A DNA stretch of 64,000 bases from Desulfuromusa kysingii (GTDB lineage: Bacteria; Desulfobacterota; Desulfuromonadia; Desulfuromonadales; Geopsychrobacteraceae), in contig NZ_FNQN01000003.1 of NCBI RefSeq assembly GCF_900107645.1, forward strand, positions 1-64,000, given 5' to 3'. Of the stretch, positions 28,169 to 36,251 are shown in pieces. The notes beneath the pieces were generated by a model, which saw only the letters and a program-made list of their open reading frames with translations, was not told the origin of the DNA and searched no databases. How positions within the stretch are numbered: the first letter of the stretch is position 1; every line of letters starts with the position of its first letter. The position numbers and the translations under genes are program-made.

Positions 28169-29719
28169 TTATGGTTTGTGGGGTTGATCAATGTTAGTAA
28201 AACAATCAAACCATGAACCCGCTTCTGAGTAATTATCAATAAACGCGGTCGAGTTTTTTGTCGTAAAGAGCCCCATCAATGACGAGACTTCTTGATTGAT
28301 ATTGTTTAAACAATCATCGATCAATGCTTTTTTAAAGCCCGTTGTTGCTAACTTCAAGACCAGATTCATAGCCACGACCCGGCTGATAATACAACCGAGT
28401 TCGGTAAGTTTGCGCTGTGGCAGTTGTGGGTTGAGGTTGAAGTCGAATAATTTTTTGAGCCGTTCGGCGGCATGCTGGGTCAATTCATGTTGATACAAAA
28501 ACTGGAACAGGTTCTGCTGCTTCGCTTTTTGCATCTGTTTCTGGATTGTTTCCGCTATCTGAATATAAAGGATGTCATTCGATCCCTCAAAAATCTGAAA
28601 TGGACGACTATCAACGATGGCGCGTCCGGCAATGTGATTTAAGCGATAGCCTTTGGCTCCGACCAGTTGCAGCAGGGATTGGGCTGAGCTCTGCATCAGA
28701 TCGGTGAGATAGGTTTTGACCGCGTTGGCTTCCAGCCCATGAGGGGCTAAATTGTTTTCAACACCGGCTTTCTGGCTACTATTGAGGCACATGGCTGAAC
28801 AAACTGTATAAGCTGATTGGATTCGCGATATCCGTTGTTGAACCTGATCATAGTGAAACAGGCTTTTGCCGCCGACGAACCGCTGTTGGCAATGTTGTAC
28901 GGCTTCATCCAGCATGCGTTGCAGGAAACCCATTCCCATCCCAGGAAATTGCATTCGGCTACGATGTAGAAGATCCAGCATCATTTTGATTCCAGTACTC
29001 TTTGGTTGGAGTTTATGGATGGCAGGAACTTTAACGTCAATCCGGTTACGGCCATAAGGGAGAAGATAGATGCCGAGGTTTTCATAGAACTCTTCTACTT
29101 CAATGTTTTGTTCCGGACTATTGGCATCACAGATAAAAAAATCGATGTCACGCTTTAAATCTCCAGCGGCATTTTTATGTCTGGCGGTGAGTAACCAGTA
29201 GTCGGCCCAACCGGTCAATCCTGCCCAGTGTTTGGTTCCTTGGATATGATATTGACCGTTTTTATAGGTATAGGAGCTTTTCATGTGAAGAGCGTCACTA
29301 CCAAAATCAGGTTCGGTAATCATCAACCCGCCCATTTTTCTGTTACGGAGGAAATCGTTAAAGACAGCGGGCTTGATTTCTTCTTGACCATACTTGCCGG
29401 TCGGTTGCAAAAAGAGGGCCCAGTTAATCCCAAAACCAAGGGCAAGGGGTAGCGATTGATAGCTGGCAGCAGCTGTTAAGGCAAGACCTTCATGAATATG
29501 ACCACCTCGCCCCCCATATTCTGTCGGAATGTAGGTTGCTAAAGGGTTACTGGACATTATTTCCCGTAACATAAATGGTGGCATACCACGTTTGGTACTT
29601 AATTGGTCAATATTACTGCGAACATAAAACAAGTGCTTGAGCTGAATTTTGAATTCTTCGATGAATTGGGCGAAAGGTTTGTAAGCATTTGTGTTTGTTG
29701 ATGTTGCTGAAACAGTCAT
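28169..29719 (-). CDS. Acyl-CoA dehydrogenase family protein
   Basis: FAD-dependent dehydrogenase of 516 residues. It has the three-part fold: an N-terminal helical domain with IPTEYGGRGG, a middle beta domain with MITEPDFGSDALHMKS and GTKHWAGLTGWADYWL, and a C-terminal helical domain with VGAKGYRLNH and the FEGSNDILYIQIAE segment at the usual catalytic Glu region. It is longer than typical chain acyl-CoA dehydrogenases (about 380-390), with an extra C-terminal helical part of about 120 residues. The substrate is unknown. No thiolase or electron-transfer flavoprotein genes adjoin it. Its leader contains a terminator (29801-29836) and a 14-codon ORF, suggesting attenuation. Confidence 0.85.
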   Translation of the reverse strand: MTVSATSTNTNAYKPFAQFIEEFKIQLKHLFYVRSNIDQLSTKRGMPPFMLREIMSSNPLATYIPTEYGGRGGHIHEGLALTAAASYQSLPLALGFGINWALFLQPTGKYGQEEIKPAVFNDFLRNRKMGGLMITEPDFGSDALHMKSSYTYKNGQYHIQGTKHWAGLTGWADYWLLTARHKNAAGDLKRDIDFFICDANSPEQNIEVEEFYENLGIYLLPYGRNRIDVKVPAIHKLQPKSTGIKMMLDLLHRSRMQFPGMGMGFLQRMLDEAVQHCQQRFVGGKSLFHYDQVQQRISRIQSAYTVCSAMCLNSSQKAGVENNLAPHGLEANAVKTYLTDLMQSSAQSLLQLVGAKGYRLNHIAGRAIVDSRPFQIFEGSNDILYIQIAETIQKQMQKAKQQNLFQFLYQHELTQHAAERLKKLFDFNLNPQLPQRKLTELGCIISRVVAMNLVLKLATTGFKKALIDDCLNNINQEVSSLMGLFTTKNSTAFIDNYSEAGSWFDCFTNIDQPHKP

Positions 29720-29800
29720 GACAGTGCTCCCCTAAAGTATGTAAGAAATAGTATTTACCAGTAAATATAGCAGCTTTTATCCTGCAGGGGGGCGTAGACG

Positions 29801-29836
29801 ACAAAAAAGCCTCGACTTAAATCGAGGCTTTTTTGT
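29801..29836. terminator. Strong bidirectional terminator ahead of the acyl-CoA dehydrogenase gene
   Basis: A 15-bp perfect stem (29801-29815 with 29822-29836) with a six-base loop and six As/Ts built into each arm, so it works on both strands. On the minus strand it ends ilvC transcripts and also stands between the promoter at 29940-29979 and the acyl-CoA dehydrogenase gene. Confidence 0.92.
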
Positions 29837-29875
29837 CCATTAGTATGAATTGTTTATGTTTTTAAACAGATTGTC

Positions 29876-29920
29876 TTAACTGGTTGCAGTTTCAAGTTGT
29901 GGTGGCTCAGCAACAATCAT
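29876..29920 (-). CDS. Candidate 14-residue leader peptide
   Basis: ATG 29920 is preceded by GAAGGGAG at ribosome-binding distance and opens a 14-codon frame, MIVAEPPQLETATS, ending in TAA. It lies after a promoter-like sequence and 40 bases before a strong terminator, then comes the acyl-CoA dehydrogenase gene. The peptide has no cysteine or aromatic residue and no known precursor motif. It may be a leader peptide of a translation-coupled attenuator, or chance. Nothing else supports it. Confidence 0.3.
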   Translation of the reverse strand: MIVAEPPQLETATS

Positions 29921-29939
29921 AATTTGCTCCCTTCACAAG

Positions 29940-29979
29940 TTGTTTAATAAACAATACCACCGTTTATGGTTTGGCACAA
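29940..29979 (-). promoter_or_regulatory. Candidate promoter with palindromic operator over the -10
   Basis: Minus strand: TTGTGC (29979-29974), a 17-bp spacer and TATTGT (29956-29951). A perfect 15-bp palindrome TTGTTTA-A-TAAACAA (29940-29954) covers the -10 box and would suit a repressor. It would drive the mini-ORF leader and the acyl-CoA dehydrogenase gene independently of ilvC. Confidence 0.4.
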
Positions 29980-29994
29980 CTGATGTGGATAATT

Positions 29995-31467
29995 TTAAGC
30001 GATCGCTTTCATCCCCTGCATTGCTTCGCGTAAAACCTGACCAACTTCTTCGACCAAGTGCCCGCGAATTTCTGCGTTAATTTCTACCAGATCCTGATTG
30101 TTCACCTGATTGTCTTGATTCTGCAGTCCTCGGCCAATGACATCAGTGCTGATTGAGGCCATGAAATCCTTTAGCAGCGGGACACAGGCATGAGCAAACA
30201 GGTAACAACCGTATTCTGCTGTGTCGGAGATGATGCGGTTCATTTCATAGAGTTTTTTACGTGCTATGGTATTGGCGATCAATGGTGTTTCATGGAGAGA
30301 TTCATAATAGGCTGATTCTGGCTCAATCCCGGAAATAACCATGGTCTCGAAAGCGAGCTCCACACCGGCCTTAACCATAGCGACCATCAGGATTCCCTTA
30401 TCAAAGTATTCTTGTTCAGAAATCTCTCCGGCAGCTTCAGTTTTTTCAAAAGCAGTTTGTCCTGTTTCTTCACGCCACTTGAGTAAATTTTTGTCGTCGT
30501 TAGCCCAGTCTGCCATCATGGTTTGGGAAAACTCACCAGAGAGGATATCATCCATGTGTTTTTCAAATAATGGCCGCATGATCTCTTTGAGCTCTTCGGC
30601 TAAATCGAAGGCCTCCATTTTGGCAGGATTCGAGAGCCGATCGAGCATATTGGTGATCCCGCCATGCTTAAGGGCTTCGGTGATGGTCTCCCAACCTTGT
30701 TGAATCAGTTTAACCGCCCAGGGAGCATCAATACCATCGGCAACCATTTTGTCGAAACAAAGTAGAGAGCCAACTTGCAACATTCCGCAGAGGATGGTTT
30801 GCTCTCCCATCAGGTCAGATTTTACTTCAGCCACAAATGATGATTCCAGGACCCCGGCGCGGTCACCACCTTGGGCTGAGCAGAGGGCTTTGGCAATCTC
30901 TAAGCCATCGCCATTAGGGTCGTTTTCACCATGAACAGCGATCAGGGTTGGGACTCCAAACCCCCGTTTATACTCTTCGCGAACCTCTGTTCCAGGGCAT
31001 TTGGGGGCGACCATGATAACGGTCAGGTCTTTGCGGATTTCCGTCCCTTCTTCAACGATGTTAAATCCATGCGCATAAGAAAAAGTGGCCCCTTTGCGCA
31101 TCAAGGGAACGACAGTATTGACGACATCAGTATGTTGCTTGTCGGGGGCGAGGTTCATGACGATATCCGCACCAGGAAGCATCTCTTCGTAGCTTCCTAC
31201 TTTGAAACCGTTTTCCGTTGCATTGATGTAGGATTGCCGTTTTTCAGCAATTGCCCCTTGGCGTAGTGTGTAAGAAACATCCAAACCACTATCACGCATA
31301 TTTAACCCTTGATTGAGCCCTTGAGCGCCACAGCCAACAATGACAATTTTTTTCCCTTTGGCATATTCACAGCCGGAAGAAAATTCATCGGCATCCATAA
31401 ATCGGCAAGTTCCAAGTTCTTGTAATTTGCGACTGAAGGGGAGGGAATTGAAGTAATTTTGACTCAT
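29995..31467 (-). CDS. ilvC: Ketol-acid reductoisomerase, class II
   Basis: Rearranges and reduces acetolactate or acetohydroxybutyrate with NADPH in valine, leucine and isoleucine synthesis. At 490 residues it is the long class II enzyme (as in E. coli and plants) with a duplicated helical domain, not the short class I form common in many bacteria. Motifs: [20 protein letters not shown] for [34 protein letters not shown], and Mg-binding acidic residues in [17 protein letters not shown] 31467 has AAGGAG eight bases upstream. It is divergent from ilvY, its probable activator. Confidence 0.97.
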   Translation of the reverse strand: MSQNYFNSLPFSRKLQELGTCRFMDADEFSSGCEYAKGKKIVIVGCGAQGLNQGLNMRDSGLDVSYTLRQGAIAEKRQSYINATENGFKVGSYEEMLPGADIVMNLAPDKQHTDVVNTVVPLMRKGATFSYAHGFNIVEEGTEIRKDLTVIMVAPKCPGTEVREEYKRGFGVPTLIAVHGENDPNGDGLEIAKALCSAQGGDRAGVLESSFVAEVKSDLMGEQTILCGMLQVGSLLCFDKMVADGIDAPWAVKLIQQGWETITEALKHGGITNMLDRLSNPAKMEAFDLAEELKEIMRPLFEKHMDDILSGEFSQTMMADWANDDKNLLKWREETGQTAFEKTEAAGEISEQEYFDKGILMVAMVKAGVELAFETMVISGIEPESAYYESLHETPLIANTIARKKLYEMNRIISDTAEYGCYLFAHACVPLLKDFMASISTDVIGRGLQNQDNQVNNQDLVEINAEIRGHLVEEVGQVLREAMQGMKAIA

Positions 31468-31550
31468 CGTCGAGCTCCTTATGGTGTGGGTGTTTTAAGT
31501 GTGAAATTCATGATTAACTTGAAATATAGCATAGAATAGACTAACGAAAG

Positions 31551-31596
31551 GTGTTGCGTAAATTGATTTATTGTATATATTGTGTTGCGATAATTG
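31551..31596. promoter_or_regulatory. Tandem IlvY operator candidates
   Basis: Two direct repeats, GTGTTGCG-NN-AATTG, at 31551-31565 and 31582-31596, agree at 13 of 15 positions and are 31 bp apart (three helical turns). The second continues to a TTGC-N7-GCAA dyad (31585-31599), a LysR-type half-site pair. In E. coli, IlvY binds tandem operators between ilvY and ilvC; this layout is the same. Confidence 0.6.
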
Positions 31597-31619
31597 CAAT
31601 ACGGTGGAGGACAGCAACG

Positions 31620-32504
31620 ATGGATATGAAAGAGCTTAAAATTTTTCTGACGGCCGCAGAGTTTCTCCATTTTGGACGTGCCAGTCAAGCTTGTAACTTA
31701 AGCCCTTCAGCGTTGACACGGACGATTCAACGGTTGGAGGAGGAACTTGGTCAAGCCCTGTTTGAACGTGATAATCGGACGGTGCAATTGTCATATGCCG
31801 GTGAACAATTCAGTCTTTATGCCAAACAGGCCCTCCATGATTATGCCAGTTTCCTTGGTTCGCTGTCGGTGGCTCGTAATATTGCTGGCACCCTGTCTCT
31901 CTACGCATCTGTGACGGCTGTCTACAGTATTCTTCCTGATTTATTGGAGGCTTATCGAAAAGCTTATCCTGAGGTGCATTTAGAACTTCGGACTGGAGCC
32001 GCCGAAGGGGCTGTGAATCAAGTGGAAGCTGGAGAGATTGATATTGCTGTCGCTGCCTTGCCGGATCGGCGTAACGCAGGGGTGGAGTTTTTGCCGATCA
32101 TGACGACACCGCTGATTTTTATTGCCGGCAAGCAGTTTGCTGCTTCAATTCTCCAGAAGGGGAGTGAATCCCTGAAATTTGATCAACTCCCACTGGTTCT
32201 GCCACAATCAGGATTGTCTCGACGACGTTTGGATAAATGGTTGCGGAAGAATCATATTGTCCCGACTATCAGCTCTGAAGTGTCTGGAAATGAAGCCATT
32301 GTCCCTATGGTCAATTTGGGTTGTGGGGTCGGGATTGTTCCGCGGTTAGTCCTTGAACGGAGTCCATTTCGCAATGAGGTTGTTATTTTGAGACAGGCAC
32401 CGCAACTGGAGCCCTATATTGTCGGGCTGTGTTCGACGAAACAAAATTTGCAAAAGGCGGCAGTTCAAGCATTGTGGCAACTCGCGGAGAGCCAGATCAG
32501 TTGA
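31620..32504 (+). CDS. ilvY: LysR-type regulator IlvY
   Basis: Activator of ilvC that in E. coli responds to acetolactate and acetohydroxybutyrate. The 294-residue protein has an N-terminal winged helix-turn-helix (LKIFLTAAEFLHFGRASQACNL, then SPSALTRTIQRLEEELGQAL) and a periplasmic-binding-like effector domain, with MVNLGCGVGIVPRLVLE typical of IlvY. ATG 31620 has GGAGG nine bases upstream; upstream in-frame starts overlap the operator region. Divergent from ilvC with two repeat operators between them. Confidence 0.9.
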   Translation: MDMKELKIFLTAAEFLHFGRASQACNLSPSALTRTIQRLEEELGQALFERDNRTVQLSYAGEQFSLYAKQALHDYASFLGSLSVARNIAGTLSLYASVTAVYSILPDLLEAYRKAYPEVHLELRTGAAEGAVNQVEAGEIDIAVAALPDRRNAGVEFLPIMTTPLIFIAGKQFAASILQKGSESLKFDQLPLVLPQSGLSRRRLDKWLRKNHIVPTISSEVSGNEAIVPMVNLGCGVGIVPRLVLERSPFRNEVVILRQAPQLEPYIVGLCSTKQNLQKAAVQALWQLAESQIS

Positions 32505-32521
32505 CATTGTTGTCGATGGTA

Positions 32522-32743
32522 TCAGTTTTTTTCCAGAATACCGATAATGAACTGTTCAACAGGGAACTCACCTGTTCTTTTTTTTGAGTAAATTAATTGA
32601 TCATCAACGACGATTTCAAATACCCCTCCACTGGAAGGAATCAACTCTACCTCAATTTCAAACTGTTGCTTTATTTTTGCTGCCAGACTGGCGGCTTTGG
32701 GGCGATAGCCTCAACTGTTACAATATTCGATACTGATATTCAT
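32522..32743 (-). CDS. selW: SelW-like selenoprotein (Rdx family), UGA read as selenocysteine
   Basis: A 73-residue thioredoxin-like protein of the SelW/SelT/SelH (Rdx) family. The reading frame from ATG 32743 contains TGA at 32713-32711 (codon 11), exactly where the family has the redox CxxU: IEYCNS-U-GYRPKAASLA. The rest fits the family without a break: ELIPSSGGVFEIVVDDQLIY and SKKRTGEFP, to a TGA stop at 32524-32522. A hairpin follows the UGA (see 32679-32713). AAGGA precedes the start. It lies 12 bases after the exonuclease gene. Gene finders that take UGA as stop would miss it. Selenocysteine machinery should be encoded elsewhere in the genome. Confidence 0.88.
32679..32713 (-). promoter_or_regulatory. 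Candidate bacterial SECIS element of selW
   Basis: Minus strand: 15 bases after the UGA (32713-32711) starts the hairpin arm pair GC-C-GCCA (32695-32689) and TGGC-A-GC (32685-32679), with a three-base GTC loop and one C-A mismatch. The apical loop is about 23 bases from the UGA, inside the 16-37 base window known for bacterial SECIS, and holds a G. Confidence 0.55.
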
Positions 32744-32755
32744 AAAAATTCCTTT

Positions 32756-33427
32756 TCAACCAAAAAGATTTCCTGTCATCCCAATCTGGTTGTTGCGAGA
32801 TTCTTCGGCCTCTTTTAGTAGGAGGTCAAAAGCCAACTCTTTATTCATTTTGCCGATTTTTTTCAGCAAATCAAAAGGGATGCTTTCAAAACCAAATTGT
32901 GATTTTAGATCTGCAATGATTTTAACTAGGAGTTTTGCTGTCATTTCAGCATCTGCCAACGCTCTATGAAACTGACTGTTAACCGGAATCTCTTTGTAGC
33001 GGATTAAAGTTTCCAGTTTGTAATTGATGACATCTGGATATAACCTCCGCGCGACCTGAAGGGTGCAGCCAAAGTTTAAGGGTCGTTTTTTGTCCAGAAG
33101 ATCCAGTTCCGCCTCGAGGAATGATTTGTCAAAGGAAGCGTTGTGTGCCACCAGTGGGCGAGTGTCGAGAAACTTTAAAAACGACGCCATGACTTCAGCC
33201 GCTGGTGGGGCTTCACTGAGCATGGTGTTGCTGATTCCCGTGATCGTTTCTATTTCACGAGAGACCAAAAAGCCTGGATTTACAAGGCTTTGAAAACGGT
33301 CAACGATGGATTCCTCTCGAATCAATACAGCCCCGATTTCAATGATCCGATCCCCTTTGGCTGGATACAGCCCCGTGGTTTCGAAATCAAGAACGATAAG
33401 GGGTTCTGTTGGATAGGTTGTCGGCAT
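32756..33427 (-). CDS. 3'-5' exonuclease, DnaQ/DEDDh family
   Basis: A 223-residue exonuclease of the DNA polymerase III epsilon superfamily. Exo I motif LDFETTGL carries the Asp-Glu pair, Exo II is AHNASFD and Exo III is HRALADAEMTA with the DEDDh His. The last 40 residues are a charged helical tail after the catalytic domain. There is no polymerase or helicase fused to it. It could be a free proofreading-type nuclease or an RNase T-like enzyme; the target is unknown. It is 12 bases from the selW start, probably one transcript. Confidence 0.88.
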   Translation of the reverse strand: MPTTYPTEPLIVLDFETTGLYPAKGDRIIEIGAVLIREESIVDRFQSLVNPGFLVSREIETITGISNTMLSEAPPAAEVMASFLKFLDTRPLVAHNASFDKSFLEAELDLLDKKRPLNFGCTLQVARRLYPDVINYKLETLIRYKEIPVNSQFHRALADAEMTAKLLVKIIADLKSQFGFESIPFDLLKKIGKMNKELAFDLLLKEAEESRNNQIGMTGNLFG

Positions 33428-33551
33428 GACCTTTATTCTCTCTTTGAATAATAATTACAGTTTAACCTCTAAATAGTGTTGATTGTCTCCTGCTGCTGCT
33501 TCTGTGTCAATCATGGAGGAGGTAAAAAAAGTGATTTCGACATACAAAACA

Positions 33552-33600
33552 TACTTTGTAAAAGAGTGTCGATCTTTTTAACAAAGTAAGAAGACCGACA
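33552..33600. promoter_or_regulatory. Interleaved dyads, candidate enhancer of the PEP-CTERM gene
   Basis: TACTTTGT (33552-33559) is inverted as ACAAAGTA (33581-33588), and TGTCG (33567-33571) is inverted as CGACA (33596-33600). Both pairs are exactly 29 bp apart centre to centre. They lie 43-91 bases upstream of the sigma-54 promoter at 33643, where an activator would bind. The rest of the 321-base gap is A/T-rich and empty. Confidence 0.45.
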
Positions 33601-33642
33601 ATGTAAGCTTTATTTGTTGACTAATATTATAAAGTTACCGAG

Positions 33643-33659
33643 TTGGCACTTCTTATGCT
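33643..33659 (+). promoter_or_regulatory. Sigma-54 promoter of the PEP-CTERM gene
   Basis: TTGGCAC-N5-TATGCT with GG at 33645-33646 and GC at 33657-33658, 10 bases between. It deviates from the -12 consensus TTGC only by an A. Published work links PEP-CTERM proteins to sigma-54 promoters controlled by PrsK/PrsR; the connection here is inferred. Confidence 0.65.
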
Positions 33660-33678
33660 TCAATGAGATTCTATTCGG

Positions 33679-33702
33679 ATTAGGTTGCTTGGTGAACCTA
33701 AT
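33679..33702 (+). other. 5' UTR hairpin
   Basis: ATTAGGTT (33679-33686) pairs with AACCTAAT (33695-33702) in the predicted leader of the PEP-CTERM gene, just after its expected start site. It may stabilise the mRNA. Confidence 0.4.
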
Positions 33703-33748
33703 TTTAAAATAGTTTTCTTTCACAATAGGAAATGAAAGGAGATATAAA

Positions 33749-34630
33749 ATGAAAAAGACCGTAGCTATTTTAATTCTTGGCTTTTTGATGACGGTTAGCC
33801 CTGTGTTTGCGTTGACCGTTGTAACATCAGATGATGGTAATGCTTTGGCTGGTGGAATTCTTGGAGCAGGGATTACAACTGTGGGGACCGTGACTTACAC
33901 TGGCAGTTCGTCCTCTTCCGGTTTTTTTGCTGATGGCCTATCTTCAGGCATTGGAATGGAAACTGGAATTATTTTGACAAGTGGTGACGCAATGCTTGCT
34001 GCTGGACCTAACATGGAAGATGACTCAACAGGTGTTGTTGGGACAGGTTATGATGCTGATTTAGCCCCTCTTATTCCAGGCTATAGCATTCAGGACACAT
34101 CTTTTTTACAGTTTGATTTCGAAACTGCAGGCGGTGATTTATACTTCAATTACGTGTTTGCTTCTGAAGAGTATAATGAGTATACCAACTCCGAATTTAA
34201 CGATGTCTTTGGCTTTTTTCTGGATGGAGTGAATATTGCTTTAATCCCAGGGACTAACACTCCTGTGTCGATCAATAATGTAAATGGTGGGAATCCTTAC
34301 GGAGCAGGTGCAAGTCATGCTGAGTTTTTCAACAATAATGATTTAAGCGATGGTGGCCCTTTTTATGACCTTGGGTATGATGGTTTTACTGATGTGTTTA
34401 CGGCCTTTGCCCTTGACTTGTCTGCTGGAATACATACCATAAAACTTGCAATAGCTGATGCAGGAGATAGTATTCTTGATTCAGCAGTTTTTATTCAGGG
34501 TGGGTCTTTTTCAGATACTCCTGTTGATCCAGGAAACGGAACAGCTCCGGTTCCTGAACCCGGTACCATTATTCTGTTGGGCAGTGGTCTGCTGGGTTTA
34601 GCGTTTGCGCGTAGAAAAATAAAAAAATAA
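33749..34630 (+). CDS. Choice-of-anchor L domain protein with PEP-CTERM sorting signal
   Basis: Exported surface protein of 293 residues. A signal peptide (ends VFA) is followed by the choice-of-anchor L domain: GILGAGITTVG, GIILTSGDAMLAAGPN, a segment FLQFDFETAGGDLYFNYVFASEEY, then FNDVFGFFLDG and the IKLAIADAGDSILDSAVFI end. The tail is a PEP-CTERM signal: PVPEPGTIILLGSGLLGLAF plus a basic end (ARRKIKK), recognised by exosortase. The exosortase and its exopolysaccharide cluster must be elsewhere. ATG 33749 has AAAGGAG eight bases upstream. Single gene behind a sigma-54 promoter, with a terminator after it. Confidence 0.93.
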   Translation: MKKTVAILILGFLMTVSPVFALTVVTSDDGNALAGGILGAGITTVGTVTYTGSSSSSGFFADGLSSGIGMETGIILTSGDAMLAAGPNMEDDSTGVVGTGYDADLAPLIPGYSIQDTSFLQFDFETAGGDLYFNYVFASEEYNEYTNSEFNDVFGFFLDGVNIALIPGTNTPVSINNVNGGNPYGAGASHAEFFNNNDLSDGGPFYDLGYDGFTDVFTAFALDLSAGIHTIKLAIADAGDSILDSAVFIQGGSFSDTPVDPGNGTAPVPEPGTIILLGSGLLGLAFARRKIKK

Positions 34631-34660
34631 AATGAATGGTTTACTGTGAAATTTGTTATA

Positions 34661-34689
34661 AAAAAGGGTGCTTTTGGGCACCCTTTTTT
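34661..34689 (+). terminator. Rho-independent terminator
   Basis: AAAAAGGGTGC (34661-34671) pairs with GCACCCTTTTT (34678-34688), 11 bp with the U-run in the 3' arm. Confidence 0.93.
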
Positions 34690-34752
34690 ATTGTTGTTAC
34701 TTTCAGTTTATTTGTCGAATTATTTTACACATGATTTTGCTACAGGGAAATT

Positions 34753-35766
34753 ATGACAAAACGCAAGCTCGGCCGTGCGCCTAAAAAATACAGTCAAGCA
34801 TCCCGTCTTCACGATTTGATCCGTATCCTCGAATCCCGTTACGGAGCAACGGTCGATGAACTCGTCGAAGAATGTCAGGTCACCCGGCGGACTATTTATC
34901 GCGACCTGCAAGCGATTGTTGATGCCGGTTATCCTCTGGTGAATGAGCGGCAGGACGATGGCCACGTTCTTTATAGTTTTATTTCCGGTTTTAGTAAATT
35001 GCCGCCGATCACCTTCTCACTTGAAGAGTTGATGACCCTTTATCTGTGCCGCGGGCAATTGGCTTTTTTGCGCGGCACACCGTTCCAGGATGATCTTGAG
35101 GCAATATTTGCCCGAATTCGCTCAAGTATACCGCCACGCAGCGTTGCTCATCTGGAACGATTAGCTGAGGCTTCATCTCCCCGTTTTCTTGGGTTTAAGG
35201 ATTACTCGCAACAGCATCAACTGCTTCAGGATCTACGGCAGGCACTATTGCTGCAGAAGCGTTGCCTGATCTCTTATCGTCCGGCAAAGAGGGAGCAGTC
35301 TTCTTACTTGATCGATCCCTATACGCTATTGTTTTTTAAAAACGGCCTCTATATTGGCGGTTATGCCCACAATCGTCGCGCCTTGCGATTATTTGCCGTC
35401 GAGCGGATTACGAAAGTTGAATTGCAGGCCGAACGATTCGAGGTTCCCGAAGATTATCGGGTAGAGCAGCTGACAGGAACTGCTTTTGGGTTGATCGCAG
35501 AGGACGATCCCCAGCAACTGGAACTGTTGTTCGATAAAGAAATATCCCACCTTGTCCGGGAACGGATTTGGCATCCAGATCAATTGATTGAAGAACAGGA
35601 CGATGGTTCTCTGATTATTCGTTTTAGTGCCAGTGGTGATAAAGAGATTCTTGCTTGGCTTTTTTCGTTTGTACCTTTTGTTCGAGTCATCAGTCCGCAA
35701 TCGCTACGAGAAAAATTCGTCGCCGGTTTGCAAAAAGGCTTGGAGTTTCAACAAATCGAACCCTAG
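34753..35766 (+). CDS. WYL-domain transcriptional regulator
   Basis: A 337-residue regulator with an N-terminal HTH (YGATVDELVEECQVTRRTIYRDLQ split over helices, about 30-60) and a WYL domain, where LIDPYTLLFFKNGLYIGGYA and RRALRLFAVERI match the usual pattern, followed by the WCX dimerisation region (LLFDKEISHLVRERIWHPDQ). WYL proteins sense nucleic-acid or nucleotide ligands in defence and DNA-damage contexts, but many are stand-alone. No defence genes adjoin it here. The gene downstream at 35837 is 70 bases away. The target and ligand are unknown. Confidence 0.88.
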   Translation: MTKRKLGRAPKKYSQASRLHDLIRILESRYGATVDELVEECQVTRRTIYRDLQAIVDAGYPLVNERQDDGHVLYSFISGFSKLPPITFSLEELMTLYLCRGQLAFLRGTPFQDDLEAIFARIRSSIPPRSVAHLERLAEASSPRFLGFKDYSQQHQLLQDLRQALLLQKRCLISYRPAKREQSSYLIDPYTLLFFKNGLYIGGYAHNRRALRLFAVERITKVELQAERFEVPEDYRVEQLTGTAFGLIAEDDPQQLELLFDKEISHLVRERIWHPDQLIEEQDDGSLIIRFSASGDKEILAWLFSFVPFVRVISPQSLREKFVAGLQKGLEFQQIEP

Positions 35767-35836
35767 TGTGACATATTATGGCATTTTCTTGTGCGAGCTT
35801 AGGTGGTAACTCGATACCTTTTTGAAGGAGGACGTT

Positions 35837-36214
35837 ATGATCTGGTTATCCCCAGCAAGTGGGACAAAAGAATGCAGCATCTATTTTGATATTCGTGATA
35901 TCGATTTACAGCGCTCTGAAGGAAAGTCAACCGGCGTGATCCGTGGGTTAGTTGGTGATGGCTCATGTGAATTGTGGGGGGAAGTTTTTCTTGGACAGCG
36001 GGAGTATGCTCAGGTTTTGCCCCTATGGACTGAATCTGGAGAAGTGGAATCATTTTCCGATGAAGTTGATGAATCTTTATTGTTGCAAGAGATGTTGACC
36101 GCAGTGAAAGGATTACAGTTTAGCGTTGGTTCTTCTCGTCATGATCTGTCATTATGTGAACATGCGAATATAGAATTTTCAACACCATCTCCAACTGATT
36201 GTCTTGCAGCTTAA
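35837..36214 (+). CDS. Small hypothetical protein
   Basis: A 125-residue acidic, soluble protein with no signal peptide or membrane helix. I recognise no domain. It contains IYFDIRDIDLQRSEGKSTGV and GLVGDGSCELWGEVFLGQRE, which look like beta strands, and an acidic C-terminal half. The start at 35837 has AAGGAGG five bases upstream. It sits between the WYL regulator and maf and may be co-transcribed with both (gaps of 70 and 37 bases). Confidence 0.7.
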   Translation: MIWLSPASGTKECSIYFDIRDIDLQRSEGKSTGVIRGLVGDGSCELWGEVFLGQREYAQVLPLWTESGEVESFSDEVDESLLLQEMLTAVKGLQFSVGSSRHDLSLCEHANIEFSTPSPTDCLAA

Positions 36215-36251
36215 CGCTTTATAGGTTCAGGTTGGTTGATAAAGGATTTTT

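Noticed and set aside
32597-32818. 73-codon plus-strand frame
   Set aside because: Antisense to the selW gene; no ribosome site or recognisable protein.
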